From NCBI GenBank assembly GCA_001630475.1, contig KV419449.1, forward strand, positions 1 to 64,000: a DNA stretch of 64,000 nt, read 5' to 3'. This document shows positions 12,056 through 24,820 of the stretch, piece after piece; the stretch's first letter is position 1; every line of letters begins with the position of its first letter. Both the position numbers and the translations under genes were made by a program. This DNA is from Sistotremastrum niveocremeum HHB9708 (taxonomy: Eukaryota > Basidiomycota > Agaricomycetes > Sistotremastrales > Sistotremastraceae). The notes under the pieces are model-generated. The model saw only the letters and a list, made by a program, of their open reading frames with translations. It did not search any database and was not told where the DNA came from.

Positions 12056-15000
12056 ATGGGGCCCCAAATCCGTTCGAAATCGTCCAATGTTGACAACGGG
12101 ACACTTCTTCGTGGCTTGAAAGGAATTGCGGATTCAACATCTATTCCGTACGCACAAGCCATCGCTGGCCTTGCGTTGCTGATCTATGACGTAAGCATTT
12201 CTTCCTCGGCGATATTCGGTTCTAATCCTCCGGCCAGGCTTCTCAGGTACCTTAATCCATCAAGATTGTTCCATGCTCGTACTAATGACTTGCAGAAAGT
12301 TCAGTCACATCATGAAGATGTAAAGAGACTCGCGGAACGCGTTATAGAGGTTGCTATGACTGTCGCCTCTAGTATATCAACGGCCGCAGATACGAGCGAA
12401 GATCTAGTACGAAACGTTGGAATTTTACTAAGGTAACGACCCCTCCCCGAATAAGATACAGATCGTAATGACGCGTGTCCAGATCACTCGAACAGATCGA
12501 AAATTCGTTGCGCACATCGTCGAAGAAGAAGAAGTGGTCAAGGTTTCTCCGTTCAACGACAACTGCAGCCAGCATCGCCCAATGCGAAGATCAATTTGAG
12601 CAAAGCATTGCCATCTTTCTCGTGAGGGATAGATTCTACTTACGAAGCTCTACGTCGTTGACTTATCTCTTGAAGCTACAAACGCAACTCAATAATGTTC
12701 GTCTATCCGACAGAATGAACGATTTTGAAGGCAGTCTTTGTGGCGAGCTCGAATTTTCGATGAAGGAGATACGTGGAAAGGAGGCATTGTCGATGTCGAA
12801 TAAACTCACTTGCGCGGTTCGTTTTTGGCTTGAGTAGGATGTATGTCGACTTACAGCTTCTGTATACAGCCTTCACCTGACAGGTATGAATGTGTTCTCG
12901 GTCTCGTGGCCTAGATCGATAATGAACGATCTATTGGTAGGATACCCAGATCACTTTTGCCTCCCCCTCCACAAGTGTTTCACGGTCGTGATGCTTTCAT
13001 CGAGCAGGCCATTGGCCAGCTATCCAAATCCGCATCTGCCTATTGTGCGATCATCGGCCCCGGCGGTATAGGAAAGAGCAGTCTAGCCCTCAAGATCGTT
13101 CATGAGCCCCGAATCGTGAATATTTTCGGCGACTCTCGACATTTCATCTCCTGCGAATCAGTCACGGACTCCGAAACTCTTATATCGACTCTTGCCAATC
13201 ATTTCGATATGAAAGCGGACGCATTTGTGCAAGATTTTGTCAGAGTCTTGGATACGAGTCGAACCCGAGCTTTGATCGTTTTGGACAATTTCGAGACGCC
13301 GTGGGAAATTAGCTCCGAGCGTTCACAAGTTGAGGAGATACTCGCAAAGCTATCGGTGTCACCTCAACTGAGTATCGTCGTGACCATGCGCGGTGCCGAA
13401 CGACCGCTCGGGATCGCTTGGACGCGTCCCTTTCTGCCTCCGTTGTCGCTCCTCGACCCTGATTCGGCTAAGGAAGTATTTGTCAGCATCTCTGACGTTC
13501 CGGAGGACGATCCCAATCTACCTGATCTCCTTCGACTCATCGATTACGTGCCCTTAGCTATCGTATTGATGGCTAATCTTGCGCAGTTCTCGAGCTGCGC
13601 CAACTTGATTGACCTGTGGAACGAGCAGAAAACTGCCTTTCTGAGTCGTGGGAATCCGAGCCGACAATCCAGCCTCGACATTTCACTCCAGATATCTCTG
13701 TCCAGCGAACGACTTCAAACGACACCCGAAGCATTCGAAGTGCTTCAGATGTTGTCTTTATTACCAGACGGTGTAGCCATGCCCGAGCTCTTGTCAATGG
13801 CTCCCAGTGCGTTCAACCTCGCGCCGGCGGTTTCTGCGCTGCGAAGGGTAGCGCTTATCTATGATGACGTAAATCAAAGACTGCGTCTCTTATCGCCAGT
13901 CCGAGAATTCGTGAGGACCAATTTCCCAATCGAAATTAAAACGTTCAGTCCAATACTGGAATACTACTTCCAACTCCTCCGAAAAGCCGAATGGGAACAT
14001 CAAACCTTCACACACTCCGCAGAACTCACCAACCTCATTTTTCATTTGGGAAACATGCGCACAGTCATCGATCATGCACTCCAGAAACGCTTCAGGGTTG
14101 TGGATGTCATCAAGGCCACAGTAGAACTCGCCGATATATCCTCTAGTATATTCCCTGGACCGCTCACACATCGACTCATTTCTTTCGCCAAAAAGCTCGC
14201 CCACGATCTCGACGAATATGCTCTTGAGGCTGAATGTATAATCGTCTCGCGCCTAAATTTGGAAATTCGCGAGTCAGTGAAAGAGGATGTTCGACAAAGC
14301 ACAGAAGCTCTTGAGCTTGCTCGACGAGCGAAGGCTCCATTGACCGAAGCCAAATGCCTCTTGGATCTGGGTGTCAACCAGCGACGATTGGGAGACTATG
14401 TCGGGGCCGAGAATTCTTTGAAGAACGCATTAGCCATTTTTCACGATTCAGGCAATCTTTTAGGTCAGGCGCGTTGTCTCGGTAACCTTGGAGACGTTGC
14501 GTTTTCTGTATCAAAGCAAGCTGAGGCGCTCGCTTTGGCATCTGAAGGGGCGCGAATTGCCGAACAACATGAATTTCCTCTGGCCGCAGCGAAATGTTGT
14601 GAAGTACTGGCAGCAGTCCATAAGCTTCGCGGCGCTTTCCCCTTCGTAGCCCGATATACACAGAGAGCCCTCACGCTGCGTACATCGGTCTTATCGCAAG
14701 CGTGGTATCACGGACCGACCCTTAATGCTCTCGGCGACCTATATTTCGCACTGGGTCGAATCAGCCAGGCGAAGGAGATGTATGATAAAGCTTACGAGGT
14801 CTTCACTGCCAGTGCGCGAGAAGACTGGATCGCTTGCGTTCATATATCTTTCGGACGAATCGCGCTACTCCGCGGTAATATCGATGAATCTCTCACACAT
14901 TTTCACCTCTCACTTCAAGAATGGGATCGTCTCAAATATCCTGGGGAAGCAGCAAATTGCTTAGCTGCAATCTCGGAAGCAGAAATTGCCAGAAATAATC

Positions 15001-15509
15001 TGACGACGGCATGGTCGCATCTACAACAATCTCTACGACTATATCGCATCAATAACGAGATTGGATTTCGAAGAAACGGGACTCCTTTGATGCGAATGGG
15101 AGATATCTGTGTGCAAAGAGAAGATCCCGGGCGAGCGCTAAGGTTCTATATCACGGCTTGCTTGATTCATCGCAACTCCTCAAATAGAGTCGGTCTCGCA
15201 GAATGCATCAAAAAAATCGGCGATGGTTATAGTATGCTCGGGGATTTCGCAGCCGCTCAAAATTGTTATCACACAACCATGGACTTGATTTCCTTTCTAG
15301 GTGTACGCCGCCAGATCGCTGATTGTCACTTCGGCTTTGGCAAGATCTGCTTTCAAAGGGGAGATCCTGTCGGCGCACAATCAAGGATTTCTCAGGCCAG
15401 GAAGCTATACGAGTTGAGTGAGGACTACGGTGGAACTCAATCCTGTATACAGTTAAGTACAGATTCTTCGATTGAAATACCGGATGACAAGCTTGCCATG
15501 TATCAATAA
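12056..15509 (+). CDS. NLR-like protein: helical (MLKL/HeLo-like) N-terminus, NB-ARC NTPase, TPR repeats
   Basis: The model is join(12056..12190, 12296..12432, 12483..12816, 12870..12883, 12950..15509), 1059 aa, in one frame across all junctions. Residues 1-200 form a helix-rich region with the AGLALLIYD...VQSHHEDVKRLAERV pattern seen at the N-terminus of agaricomycete NLRs, usually modelled as an MLKL-type four-helix bundle. The NTPase starts near FHGRD. It has a P-loop GPGGIGKSS at about 243-251, Walker B LIVLDN at about 315-320, a VVTMRG motif near 350 and a VPLAI (GLPL-like) motif near 407. From about 670 to 1045 come TPR-type repeats (for example LGDYVGAENSLKNAL). Such STAND proteins act as signal-sensing switches in fungal immunity or heterokaryon incompatibility. 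Ligand and output are unknown. The 14-nt exon 4 is inferred from frame and splice sites. Confidence 0.85.
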
Positions 15510-16037
15510 ATAGTATAGTAAGGCTTCTTTCGGCGATTCAATTGCTACTGAGCACATGAGAAGCTTTCGATGCACTGGAGACACCTCCACAACCTCGTCT
15601 GCCAGACTCTGTAGCTCTTAGCGCTCAGTTGTATTATAATACGTTGATGCGGCGTCACTTTGATGAACATCGGGAACTGTAAATAAAACAACCGACATGT
15701 GCATACTAATCGCGAGCTTCCAGAAGAAGTTTGCTGTGACTGAGTAAATGTTGCTCACCACCATACATTCAATGCGAATTCGAACTTCGTAGATATGATC
15801 ACTAGCGAGTGTAAACATGATTGTAGAAGAGTAGTCAAAAACCTGACGCGGTCGTCTGTATATACTAGCCAAGATGAGCCACGATGTCGTAGAGATATTC
15901 TACGCTTCCATGGGTTAGGAAACTGTTCAACTACAATCGGCATTCAAGGCCCTCCTGTCACTACGACTCGAGATTCTTGATGAATTAATTTTGCTTTATT
16001 CCTTGTTCTGATGGACTTCGATACCACAGCCGAACGG
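15510..16037. other. convergent intergenic gap
   Basis: This lies between the 3' end of the NLR gene (+) and the 3' end of LtrA-like gene A (-). No gene is seen. Confidence 0.5.
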
Positions 16038-18757
16038 CTACGCGGACCTCGTCGCGCAATATTGCAAGAGCTATCGGTCGTCAGTGAACGCACCGTTCAT
16101 TGTTGCAGTCAGAGCTTACTGCGTCGAAGAGGGTCAGAACTATTATTAGAATCCCAAACGAGCCTAGACTGAGGCAACAGAATGAATGATCCATTCGCAT
16201 GAAAGCAAGGATCTTGTGACTTACATCCAACTGGTTCGAACGAATTTCCACACGAGTGCTATGTGCGGTATTGGGTGGTAGTCCGCGTCGACTGTGAGTG
16301 GCAAACCAATGTCGAGCACCGAAAGGAGGGCAAATGCGAGCCCGCAGATAAATCGCACGATTAAGCTGATCCACAGATAGAGGTCTGAAATAGTCAGGCC
16401 AGTCGAAGGCACTCTCTTCAGAATGGAATATCTTTGACTGACCAATATATTGATGACGTATGGCATTCATCACTGCCAGCGCCATCAAAGTTCCGCCCTG
16501 GAGAGAACAGACTCAAGCGAATGAGCACTGTGGGATAGAGGTCACGTACAGCTACACCGAAGAACCAAAGGGCGCAGTGGACTTGAGACACTTCGACGTC
16601 TGTAAGGATTTGAGCCGCTTGTACAGAATCGGAGTCATTTCCATTAAGCAGAAAATCGAGCTCAATCGCCAATATCGAGCCATCTTCTGGAATAACCTTG
16701 AAACCCTGAAATGACCATCAATATCAATAGATTTGGAAAGAAAAAGTGGAGAACTTGGAATAAAATGACAACGGGTACGGCAAAAAACTCGTCGATCTGA
16801 CCCAAGCTCGCGTTATCGTTTTGGAGCACTCCTTTAACCGTCCCGTCGACCGCTGCCAGCCAGTCAGAGAATGAGATCCCCAGATTCTGGAAGGCCGTGT
16901 TGGCTTCGGAAAACTGGTCTATACTCCAGGTGGAGTTATTCTCAATCGTCTCGAGAACCCTATCTATGAGGTTGACCAGCTCTGTGAATGCGGATTGCAG
17001 GTTCTGGGTTTTGAGTGAGTCCAAGAAAGACTGATGATGCTGACTTTATTGTAAGTCACTTACATCGTATGCCACAAGACGCGCTGTAGCTGTCGAAGCG
17101 TGCATTGTGTTGGAGCTACAAAGGCCGATCGAGTGATAGGAATAGCTGCTCACCTTGCAAGGTAAGGATGATACAAGCTAGAAACACGAAATTGAAGAAG
17201 AACCAAGTCAGAAGACGACGATCCGATGGTTCATCCGGGTGCCTGAATGCGAGTTGTGGTCAAACTAACCGGCGCCACAGATTCATATAAAGAGTTCCGT
17301 ACTTTATGACCTCAATGGTAGACACGCCGCTTTCCGTCTTATCCCTCATCGGCGGTCTGGAGGCCACATTAGTCAGCTCGGGCTCATTGCTTTTCTCCTC
17401 ATCTTCGAGACGCTTCCTGCTCTTCTCACTGTTTCCATCCTCGGAGTTCTCCTCTATCTTCACTGATTTTGGTTTGTTGATGAACCAGAGGCCACTATGA
17501 TCCCGGACAAGATCATTATGCCTACTGTGTGAGGCCCAAATCCGAGAGTCCCTACTTCGGTGTGGAACGACTTTGTGATTTGATCGAGACCTAGGTTATG
17601 CCTTCGGTGGGTGGAACTGCTTTCTATGATTCATGCTCACCTGCTCCGAGAATAATTATGAAAAGCTCTGAAATGCGTTTCGACAGAGGGGCTGAACGAT
17701 AAGGAATAGAGGCTCTGTCCAAATCCTTATCCTCGTCTCGATTCGCCATGTAATGTGTAGCGACTTCGACGACGATTGCAGCATACCACAAAGCTATCTT
17801 GATTCCGTTAGAAACGGCAGAGTTACTATGGCGCAATACGCCGTATGTTGTGAAAAATGCCGCCATCGAGAATATGAGACCACCGCAGTGCCATTTAAGT
17901 GGGCGGCGTTGCTCTTTTGGGGCTAGATATAGGACTGGATGCGAGTTCTCAGCTCTCTGCAAGAAGAAAAATACAAATCTCACGTCGAAGATGTTGAACT
18001 AAGAGCAACACTCTGCTCAATCCCATCACGAGGCATATTCCCCTGGCGTTGAGGCTCGGCAGGCGAGAAGATCGGAACTGCTCGGCGTCTATGGTCGATT
18101 GATCTATGATTCCGAAATCCTGCTCGAATTTCTGCACTTGCTGAGTCTCGGAATCTGAATCATCCGATAATCCGTCTGTGATATCGAAATCCCCGGTGAA
18201 TGCAGCCAAGCCTCCGTAGACGATGAATGTCAAGAAGGCGAAAATGCAGTGTAAGATGTCCCGATGGCGGAAACGCGCGTTGTACGCAACTTGACTGGCC
18301 CAAATCCACCACACAAGCGCGAAGAAACAGAGATAAGATATCGCACCCTGTGTTGACGAAGGTCACTAAGAATTCATGAGAAGATAGGGGGAGATTTATC
18401 ACGTCGCCAGTGAGGACATCGGTATTGTCACTTTTCGAATGTCAGGTCACCGAAAAATTAGTTGTGGGAACATGGAATCTCACGTTAGACTGGCAAAAGC
18501 AGTGGTCATAGAAATGGCAAGAATCTGGAAACGGCGAATTTAGATCATCACTGAAAAATAATATAATAAACGTCGGAAAAACCCACCAAGTCTAGGGCAG
18601 GAATTTCGGGTGGGACATTGACACCGCTGAAGGGACGAGCACTGAACGGATAGTAAGCGAGAGACCGAGCACGCTCAAGCTTTTCACTGTAGGGGGATTG
18701 AGCACGTCGCACGGTGAAAGAGATGAAAATATGTTACTGTTGTTTGGAGAACAACAT
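16038..18757 (-). pseudogene. LtrA-like membrane protein, copy A (frame disrupted)
   Basis: This is homologous along its length to copies B and C in this window. Shared blocks include a WWIWASQVAYNARFRHRD segment, FTGDFDITDGL, SAPLSKRISELFIIILGAG, WFFFNFVFLACIILTLQ and LWISLIVRFICG. Exons read from 18757..18738 (20 nt), 18686..18587, 18524..18484, 18430..18403 and 18347..17984 down to a stop at 16038. LtrA (low temperature requirement A) proteins are polytopic membrane proteins of unknown biochemical function. Near 17489-17496 copy A lacks about 13 nt that B and C both have (the segment before the LWFINKPKS motif), which puts the downstream part out of frame. I found no intron of normal length that would absorb it. 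It also has an extra intron (17243..17302) that B and C lack. All other exons look conserved, so the lesion is recent, or an assembly error. Confidence 0.75.
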
Positions 18758-19983
18758 TGCGAGGCGCGGGAGAGATTCGAATGGATTCGATACTATGCAA
18801 TGTCTCAGGGGTACCTCTTCTTATACGACTCTCAATGTGAAGTCTTTGGGGTTTTGGTTCGTGGGATAGGGGCGGTCATCTCTGGTGGTGTCACTCTGTA
18901 TATCATTCAGGGACATGCAAAAGCGTGAACAGCTTAGGGTCCACGGGAGACAAGAGCATCCCGAGGCGTTAACGTGTAACTTCGTCCAGAGACGCAGATT
19001 GCCGAGCTGTATAAGAGTCAACCCTCACCCTACCAGCTCCGAAATTATTATAGGTGACGGGCCAACGAAACGTGAAGCCGGCTAAAACATTCGAGTCCAT
19101 GCGATTCATTGCCTAAGAGCTCAAACACCACCGTCGTATATTGAAGACGTATGATCCGATCCTCTTATCTTCCCTGGATATTATCAGACCAAGAGCACTT
19201 ACATGAAATAGCAGAGAATGCATTTTCATCACATTAACTTAATAGTGAATTGGGAGCTCAGAAACGTGCCCCAGTGCAAGAAGAGTGGTAACATCGACTT
19301 CTCTAGACAGAAGTAAGGATTCTGCTTGGTGATGCCACTGTCGGAACAATCGGGAACTCTACAGAGACGCTTATGACTCGCTCATTCCGAAAGTTGCTCT
19401 GAGAAGCGTACAGAACCCAATAACGACAAATTTGTCTGTTTGTACGTGCTTCGTGAGATACAGGAGTGTAAGGCGCTGCCCTCGACACGAGGATTCAGCG
19501 CACACAGTCCATCGAAGCCGCCCAAGTCAGCTCCGACTGAAAAGATGAACATCGAGAACCGATAGGCGTGAGTCCGTGAGAGCGAGGAAGGCACAATGCA
19601 CGGAACGCTCAAATGAAGGAGCGTCTCGGAGATTAACGGCTTAACGGCGCTTATGAGGTCATTGCAAAAATGGGCCGATAACATGATCTCGCCCAAACGT
19701 GCCAGGACTCGCAAGAATCACAGCCCTGTCTCAAATGTAGCATCAGAAGAATGAGATAGGTTAGTCGAAACGAGTACAAGTGTCATGGCCAGGAAAGAAA
19801 ACAGCTCCGGACATTTCAGGGGGATCACCGCGCTTCGAAGGCACCAAAAGGCATCACTCAGGAAAATGAATTAGATGTCGTGGTGATATGGCTGACTTTC
19901 TGAGTCTGTGCCTAAAACGTGTATTAAGACGCCGGAGTACGCGCAATAGGAGATCTAGAATGAAAGAAAGGAAAATTCCGGCA
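18758..19983. other. intergenic
   Basis: This is upstream of LtrA-like gene A and downstream of the alpha/beta hydrolase gene. A 110-codon minus-strand frame (19382-19714) is present but has no recognised motif or splice partner. Confidence 0.4.
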
Positions 19984-22167
19984 TCAAAGCAAACCCTTCA
20001 CGGCATCTATCAGTCTTTTCCGTTGAGGTAAATCGAAGACCTGCGCGTGATCTATCGCTTCGAACCACATCACCTCCAGGTTCCCATTCTTATAAGTCTC
20101 TCCAGGTTTCGGATCCCGTCCCTCAACGTTCTCCTCCCCTTTATCAGGCGCAGAATCTTGTATAGCCTGACTGGCGGATGAGGGTGGAGAATGGACAGTA
20201 GTATCGTCGACATCGATCAGTTTCCCATCTTGGCCTGAGCCGATGGGCGGTCGTGAATCCTGATCATCGGATTGCGCGTTCGTCCGCGATCTCCTCGTCA
20301 AATACCCCCAAACCCGCCTCGCATGCAAGATCTGATCCCGCTCCGACAACACAACCACAACTCTCCTCTCACTAGGCGTCACCCTCCCACTCTCTTCAAC
20401 TCCATCATCACCTTCCACAGTGCTCGGAGTTCCGCTCACTTCCAGATCTTCAGCCCAGAGCACATTCTCGCTCCAAAAGAAATATCTCGAAAGCGCATTC
20501 GCAACGCTGATATCCCGACTCGCGAAGTACCACAACTGCAATTCATTTGCTCTCCAAACATTCGGATGCCGATACAAGAAGTTCCGCGCCACGCTCGGTT
20601 CGTGCAGCAAGAACGCAACGGGGTCGACGAGCACAGCATTCGCTACTCGCTTAGATAACTTGGGCGAGCGGAAGATATGAGCGGACATGGATGAGCCGTA
20701 TGAATGAGTGATCAGGGTACAAGTTGTGATCGAATGTTCATTCAGGATCGCCAGGAGAGAATCGAGGAACAGTCGTGATGATAGGGGAGGATGCGTTAGG
20801 CGCATTGAGATCGGTAGGAGTTCGACCGCTATAATTCCTACAGTCGGATCTGCAGCGATAATGTCTTTGAAGAAGTCACGGTAGGGCCACAATCCGATCT
20901 GTCAGGAACGGGGTGAGCACGCTCCACCGAATATGAATAACACATCACATACGCCGATACCATGAATGAATACGATAGGATCCTTCGTTGGGGACTGATG
21001 TGGTCGATACCAATACGACATATCATTGCTCGGCGATCGCTTCGATAAGAACGTCCAGAACCGTAAGGGGAACATTAATATCCCGTATTTAGGTTGGTGG
21101 TGCCTGAATCCAGAACGATACAGGTCCAGTGAGGTCAATGTGTCAACAATGCCGACAATCTGAGCCAAACTGATCAATTTCTATTCGAACCATGATTGGT
21201 AGACAACTTACCAGATACCAGACCAACGGACGGTGAGCTGCCCTCACACGATCGAACGTCGGCCTCATAGGAACATGGATCTCGCCGTATTTTCCGTCCT
21301 CACTCTCTTCGAACACTCTTCCAGTCCGTTTCTCAACCATCTCGACATATTCTTCAATCTCATCTCTCCAGTCCTTCTCAGCGTATTCCGAGGAGAACAC
21401 CGCCCACAATATCCAGGTGCGAATATCTTCTCTTGTCAATTTCGAAGGGTCTGCATCGAGGAACCATTGCGATAGAAAGTCGTCTAATTTCGGATCTCCA
21501 ACGCTCGATATGGAGTCTAGACATCGAGCGAAGAGGGCCTTGCGCTCAGCCCGAGGAATGAGAGGAGGGTGAATAGCGGGCTAATTGGACCACATTAGCT
21601 ATCAGGAAATGAATAGAGAACGAAAGAAACATACTGCTTGTATACGCCATTTCAAAGGAAGGTAAACCAAAAGGTAGAACGCGACTTCCAATGCAGCCCA
21701 TATCGACACGATAAGCCCAAGGGCCATCTCCCAGCCCTCTAGCTCGTTCCATGTTCTCCCATGCCACCCAACACCGATAATCCAATAAAATCCCAAGAAT
21801 AAAAAGCAGAGCGGTGTGATAGCGCGTATAGCGAATATCGAGGCGTGGATGACGACAAGCTCTGGGAGGGAATTATTGATCATTTGACTGGAACTAAGAT
21901 TCTGGCTGCTGAGCAATCGTGAAGCCTAGTTTATCAGGGCTATTCTGATTCCCAAATCCCAAATCCTCGTTGTCAACGACCCTGATAGCACCAATGATGA
22001 CAACGACTTACCTGTCGACCCAGGATATTCAAAGCAAGACGACGTGGATGACAGTATCTCTGTGGCTCTATGTCCTGTAGTACGTTGGCTACTGTGAGGG
22101 ATGCTGGGATAAGGCTCCCTCGATCGTCCTGTGTGCTGAACGCATGCACGTCGTCGTCACTGCTCAT
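19984..22167 (-). CDS. membrane-anchored alpha/beta hydrolase
   Basis: The model is complement(join(19984..20898, 20953..21159, 21212..21580, 21635..21925, 22012..22167)), 645 aa, with five exons and phase-0 introns throughout. Two strongly hydrophobic stretches lie at about residues 68-100 and 120-147, so the N-terminus is probably inserted in a membrane. The fold signature follows: a strand PIVFIHGIG (oxyanion loop) at about 335, a nucleophile elbow ITHSYGSS at about 400, a candidate Asp in VVLSERDQI, and a candidate His in EAIDHAQVF near the C-terminus. The substrate is unknown; lipid ester or peptide hydrolysis are both possible. An acidic/Ser-rich insert precedes the His. It starts about 300 bp from the 3' end of the next F-box gene. 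Confidence 0.75.
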
Positions 22168-22465
22168 GCGTCATCGAAAAATCCAGCCTTGCCCTTCCGA
22201 ATTCCGATGAGACCTCGACCTTTGACACGTGTTTTCGTGCTCATCGCCAACAAAATATTTGTATTTATTCAACATATGATAGATCGTTGTATATGGCAGT
22301 TAGAAACGAGTAATATAAGCATTTACTCGATATGTGAGCCATAACATAATTCATTGTGAGCGAAACTCAATCGGATTAGCTCTTGTTTCCGTGGTATTGA
22401 AGGTTCTGAATAAAGCTGATGAGCTATGAGGTCCGAAAATGCGTGTAGAACGTCTCTTACCTTGT

Positions 22466-24153
22466 TCAAGGATAAAATACACAATGTACGAGTTCAATAT
22501 CCTTGAGATCGGGCCGTTCACCCAAACGCTCTTCGTACAGCGCCTTCACAACCTCTCGTTCCATATGGCAGTCTTCGAGGCGAAGATGACTCAACTCGGG
22601 AAGTAAGGTTGGATCATCCTTAAGATACTCCAGGAAAGGATTCACATACATCCGCGCCATCTTGAGAGTCTGTATCTTGTTTCTCTCGTAGAAAAAAGAA
22701 AAGAACTTTTCAGTCCCTTCGATCTCCGGATCCGTGTCGGATTCAGATTCAGATTCAGATTCAGAGTCGGATTCAGATTCAGATTCAGATTCAGAGTCTG
22801 ATTCTTCTTCGAAGTCTGCAGATACTGGAAAATTGAAGATAGTTGGAACTTTCGAGACGATTTCCAGCTCGTCGACAAAGCATTGGAAGTTAGGTAGTTG
22901 CTGAGCCAGGATGGAGAGCGTCTGAGCGAGCCAGAGCTTGGTTGGGTGCGTCAATTTTTCAATACTACTTGCGGTATGCAATTCGTCGGGGTCAACGATG
23001 ATAATTTTGAAACGCAAGGTTGGATAATCGTTCCCCTCAATGGGCCCGATTTCAACCGTATGCGTGAGCTCCTCCACTGTGATCTTCAAAACAGACCCGG
23101 TGTTTCTCCTCAGAGTCCCCTGGTACTGATCGAGGAGAGCAGCATCGATATCATCGAACCAATATGGCATATTGTTCATCAGATGACGGCTATCTGGAGA
23201 TTCCGTATCAACAGGGATATCCGGAAGTTCGATCGTGACCAAGTTCGGCATCTCGAGCGATGCAATAAAGTACGCCATGCACCCTGAAGCGCAATCATCA
23301 AAGCGAAGTACCTTCAGCATCGCAGCGATGGGTCTAGGCTTCGCCCAGTTGAATCGAAGGCCCCCTAACGTGCGCTCACGTAGATCATATATTTCGAGAG
23401 TGGACAGTGATTGAATGCTCGCAAGGATCTGGACCACCTCCAACAAAGCTTCCGCCGGAAGGACATCCGAGTTTAGACTCAGGGAGACCGACTTCAGATT
23501 TGGGCTTATGTTTGTGAAAGAGCGAAAGAATGGAGGAACTGATTTGCCCAATATTGACGGTTTGGGGTCGAAGGAAGGAAGCTCAGCGGTTCCAATGATA
23601 AGCTCTTCGAGACGAGACAAAGTGAAATTCTCTCCCAAGAGATGAGAGTCGAGCACTTCCAGAACTTCTTTTTATGTGTGCTCAAGACGGTAAGTTTCCG
23701 AGCCCTGGCGACTGTATCGCTAATTATCAGGCTCGTAAGTCCTTGAGGGGGCTGGACGGTGGGAATAAAGACATCGAGGGGACGGCTCCCGGAACGCTGG
23801 ATATAGTGCTCTCGAATCCAATCCGGAGCACGAAAATTGATTCGCGTCCAGAGATGAGGCATACAGAGCACGGCCGTCTTCCAAGCCCGACACCTTCGTG
23901 ATACGCGAGTGGCGGTCAGAATTATATCGAGGATCAAACTAGATTCGAAGAGGATCACTCACACATAGATCAGATCCCATTTCTTCGCTTTCTTACAAGC
24001 CTCTAAGTATATAACGAAAATCATGATCAAGATTTCCGTAGGGATTCTGGAAATCGCAGGGATCCGGGCAACATGACGAAGCATTGTTGAACTTGGCTGA
24101 TACTGAAAGGACGTGTTGGTGTGCGCAAATCTCGAGAGAATCTCATACGACAT
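22466..24153 (-). pseudogene. F-box/LRR-like protein, copy 1 (single frame break)
   Basis: Exon 1 (24153..23963) contains an F-box-like segment RIPTEILIMIFVIYLE. A phase-2 intron (23962..23894) splits the Val codon before CRAWKTAVL, as in the other F-box genes here. The rest is one long frame with leucine-rich-like strands. Reading changes frame once at a run of five T (five A on the coding strand) at 23669-23673: the frame from exon 2 ends shortly after, and the C-terminal frame (22466..23656) is open just beyond. One extra A would keep a single frame, so this is a 1-nt loss in a homopolymer, or a sequencing error. F-box proteins normally recruit substrates to SCF ubiquitin ligases. An acidic Ser/Glu repeat lies near the C-terminus. 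The start ATG could also be the later one at MLRHVARIP. Confidence 0.7.
22739..22806. repeat. GATTCA hexanucleotide microsatellite within coding sequence
   Basis: Imperfect tandem GATTCA/GAGTCG units encode on the minus strand an alternating Ser/Glu/Asp tract of about 22 residues in F-box copy 1. Length is likely to vary between strains because unit gain or loss keeps the frame. Confidence 0.85.
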
Positions 24154-24820
24154 ACCGGATGAAATATCTTCTGTGTGGCTAGGAATCCACGTACGGCTTT
24201 CAAAGGACGAGAGTCAGGAAAACGAGGATGATGGCGCGGAACAAGACTACCACTGGCAACCACTCGCCAAAAGGTAGCGATAAAGAACCGAGCGTAGGCG
24301 CCGGAGATGCCGAACCCGAGCGCCTGGCAACGGCGTTATCGGCAAATCCATTCCGACCGACTCCAGGAGTCAACAAGTCTGAACTTGAGTCTGAACAACG
24401 GCGAAACTCATTGCGCGCTTCTCTTCAGCCTAAATTCTCCTCATATCGCTCCTCATAGGCATCGTTTCACTTCGAAGCTCTGAACCCAGGTCTGGCAGTC
24501 CAAGCGGTGAGCCTATATAGCTAAGATATTCTTCGAAATATTACCCCTTCGACAATATCCTGATTCTGTACCGAAGAACGTGTGTGATACATAATTAATT
24601 TTAGACATATTGAGGACCAGTGATGCTAGAAGTTTGTAACAGTCTGATTAGAAGAGCTCGGGACGACCAACTACACTCGGCGTGGATTCGGTGCTATGAT
24701 CGGCGCAAGTCCTCTAGATAATTGATGTAAGAGATTGAGATAAACAGACTGGTGATCGTGAACATCCGAAATCTTATTCCGAAGAGTTCATGAATAGTAC
24801 GTTGCACGAGTCAATGCGAC
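24154..24820. other. intergenic between F-box copies 1 and 2
   Basis: A plus-strand frame of 76 codons (24228-24458) rich in Ser, Arg and Pro overlaps the probable 5' region of F-box copy 1. It has no recognised motif and I do not call it a gene. Confidence 0.35.

Noticed and set aside
19382-19714. 110-codon minus-strand frame
   Set aside because: No family motif, isolated in an intergenic gap, and no introns extend it.
24228-24458. 76-codon Ser/Arg/Pro-rich frame
   Set aside because: Overlaps the 5' region of F-box copy 1, with no motif; not enough support for a gene.
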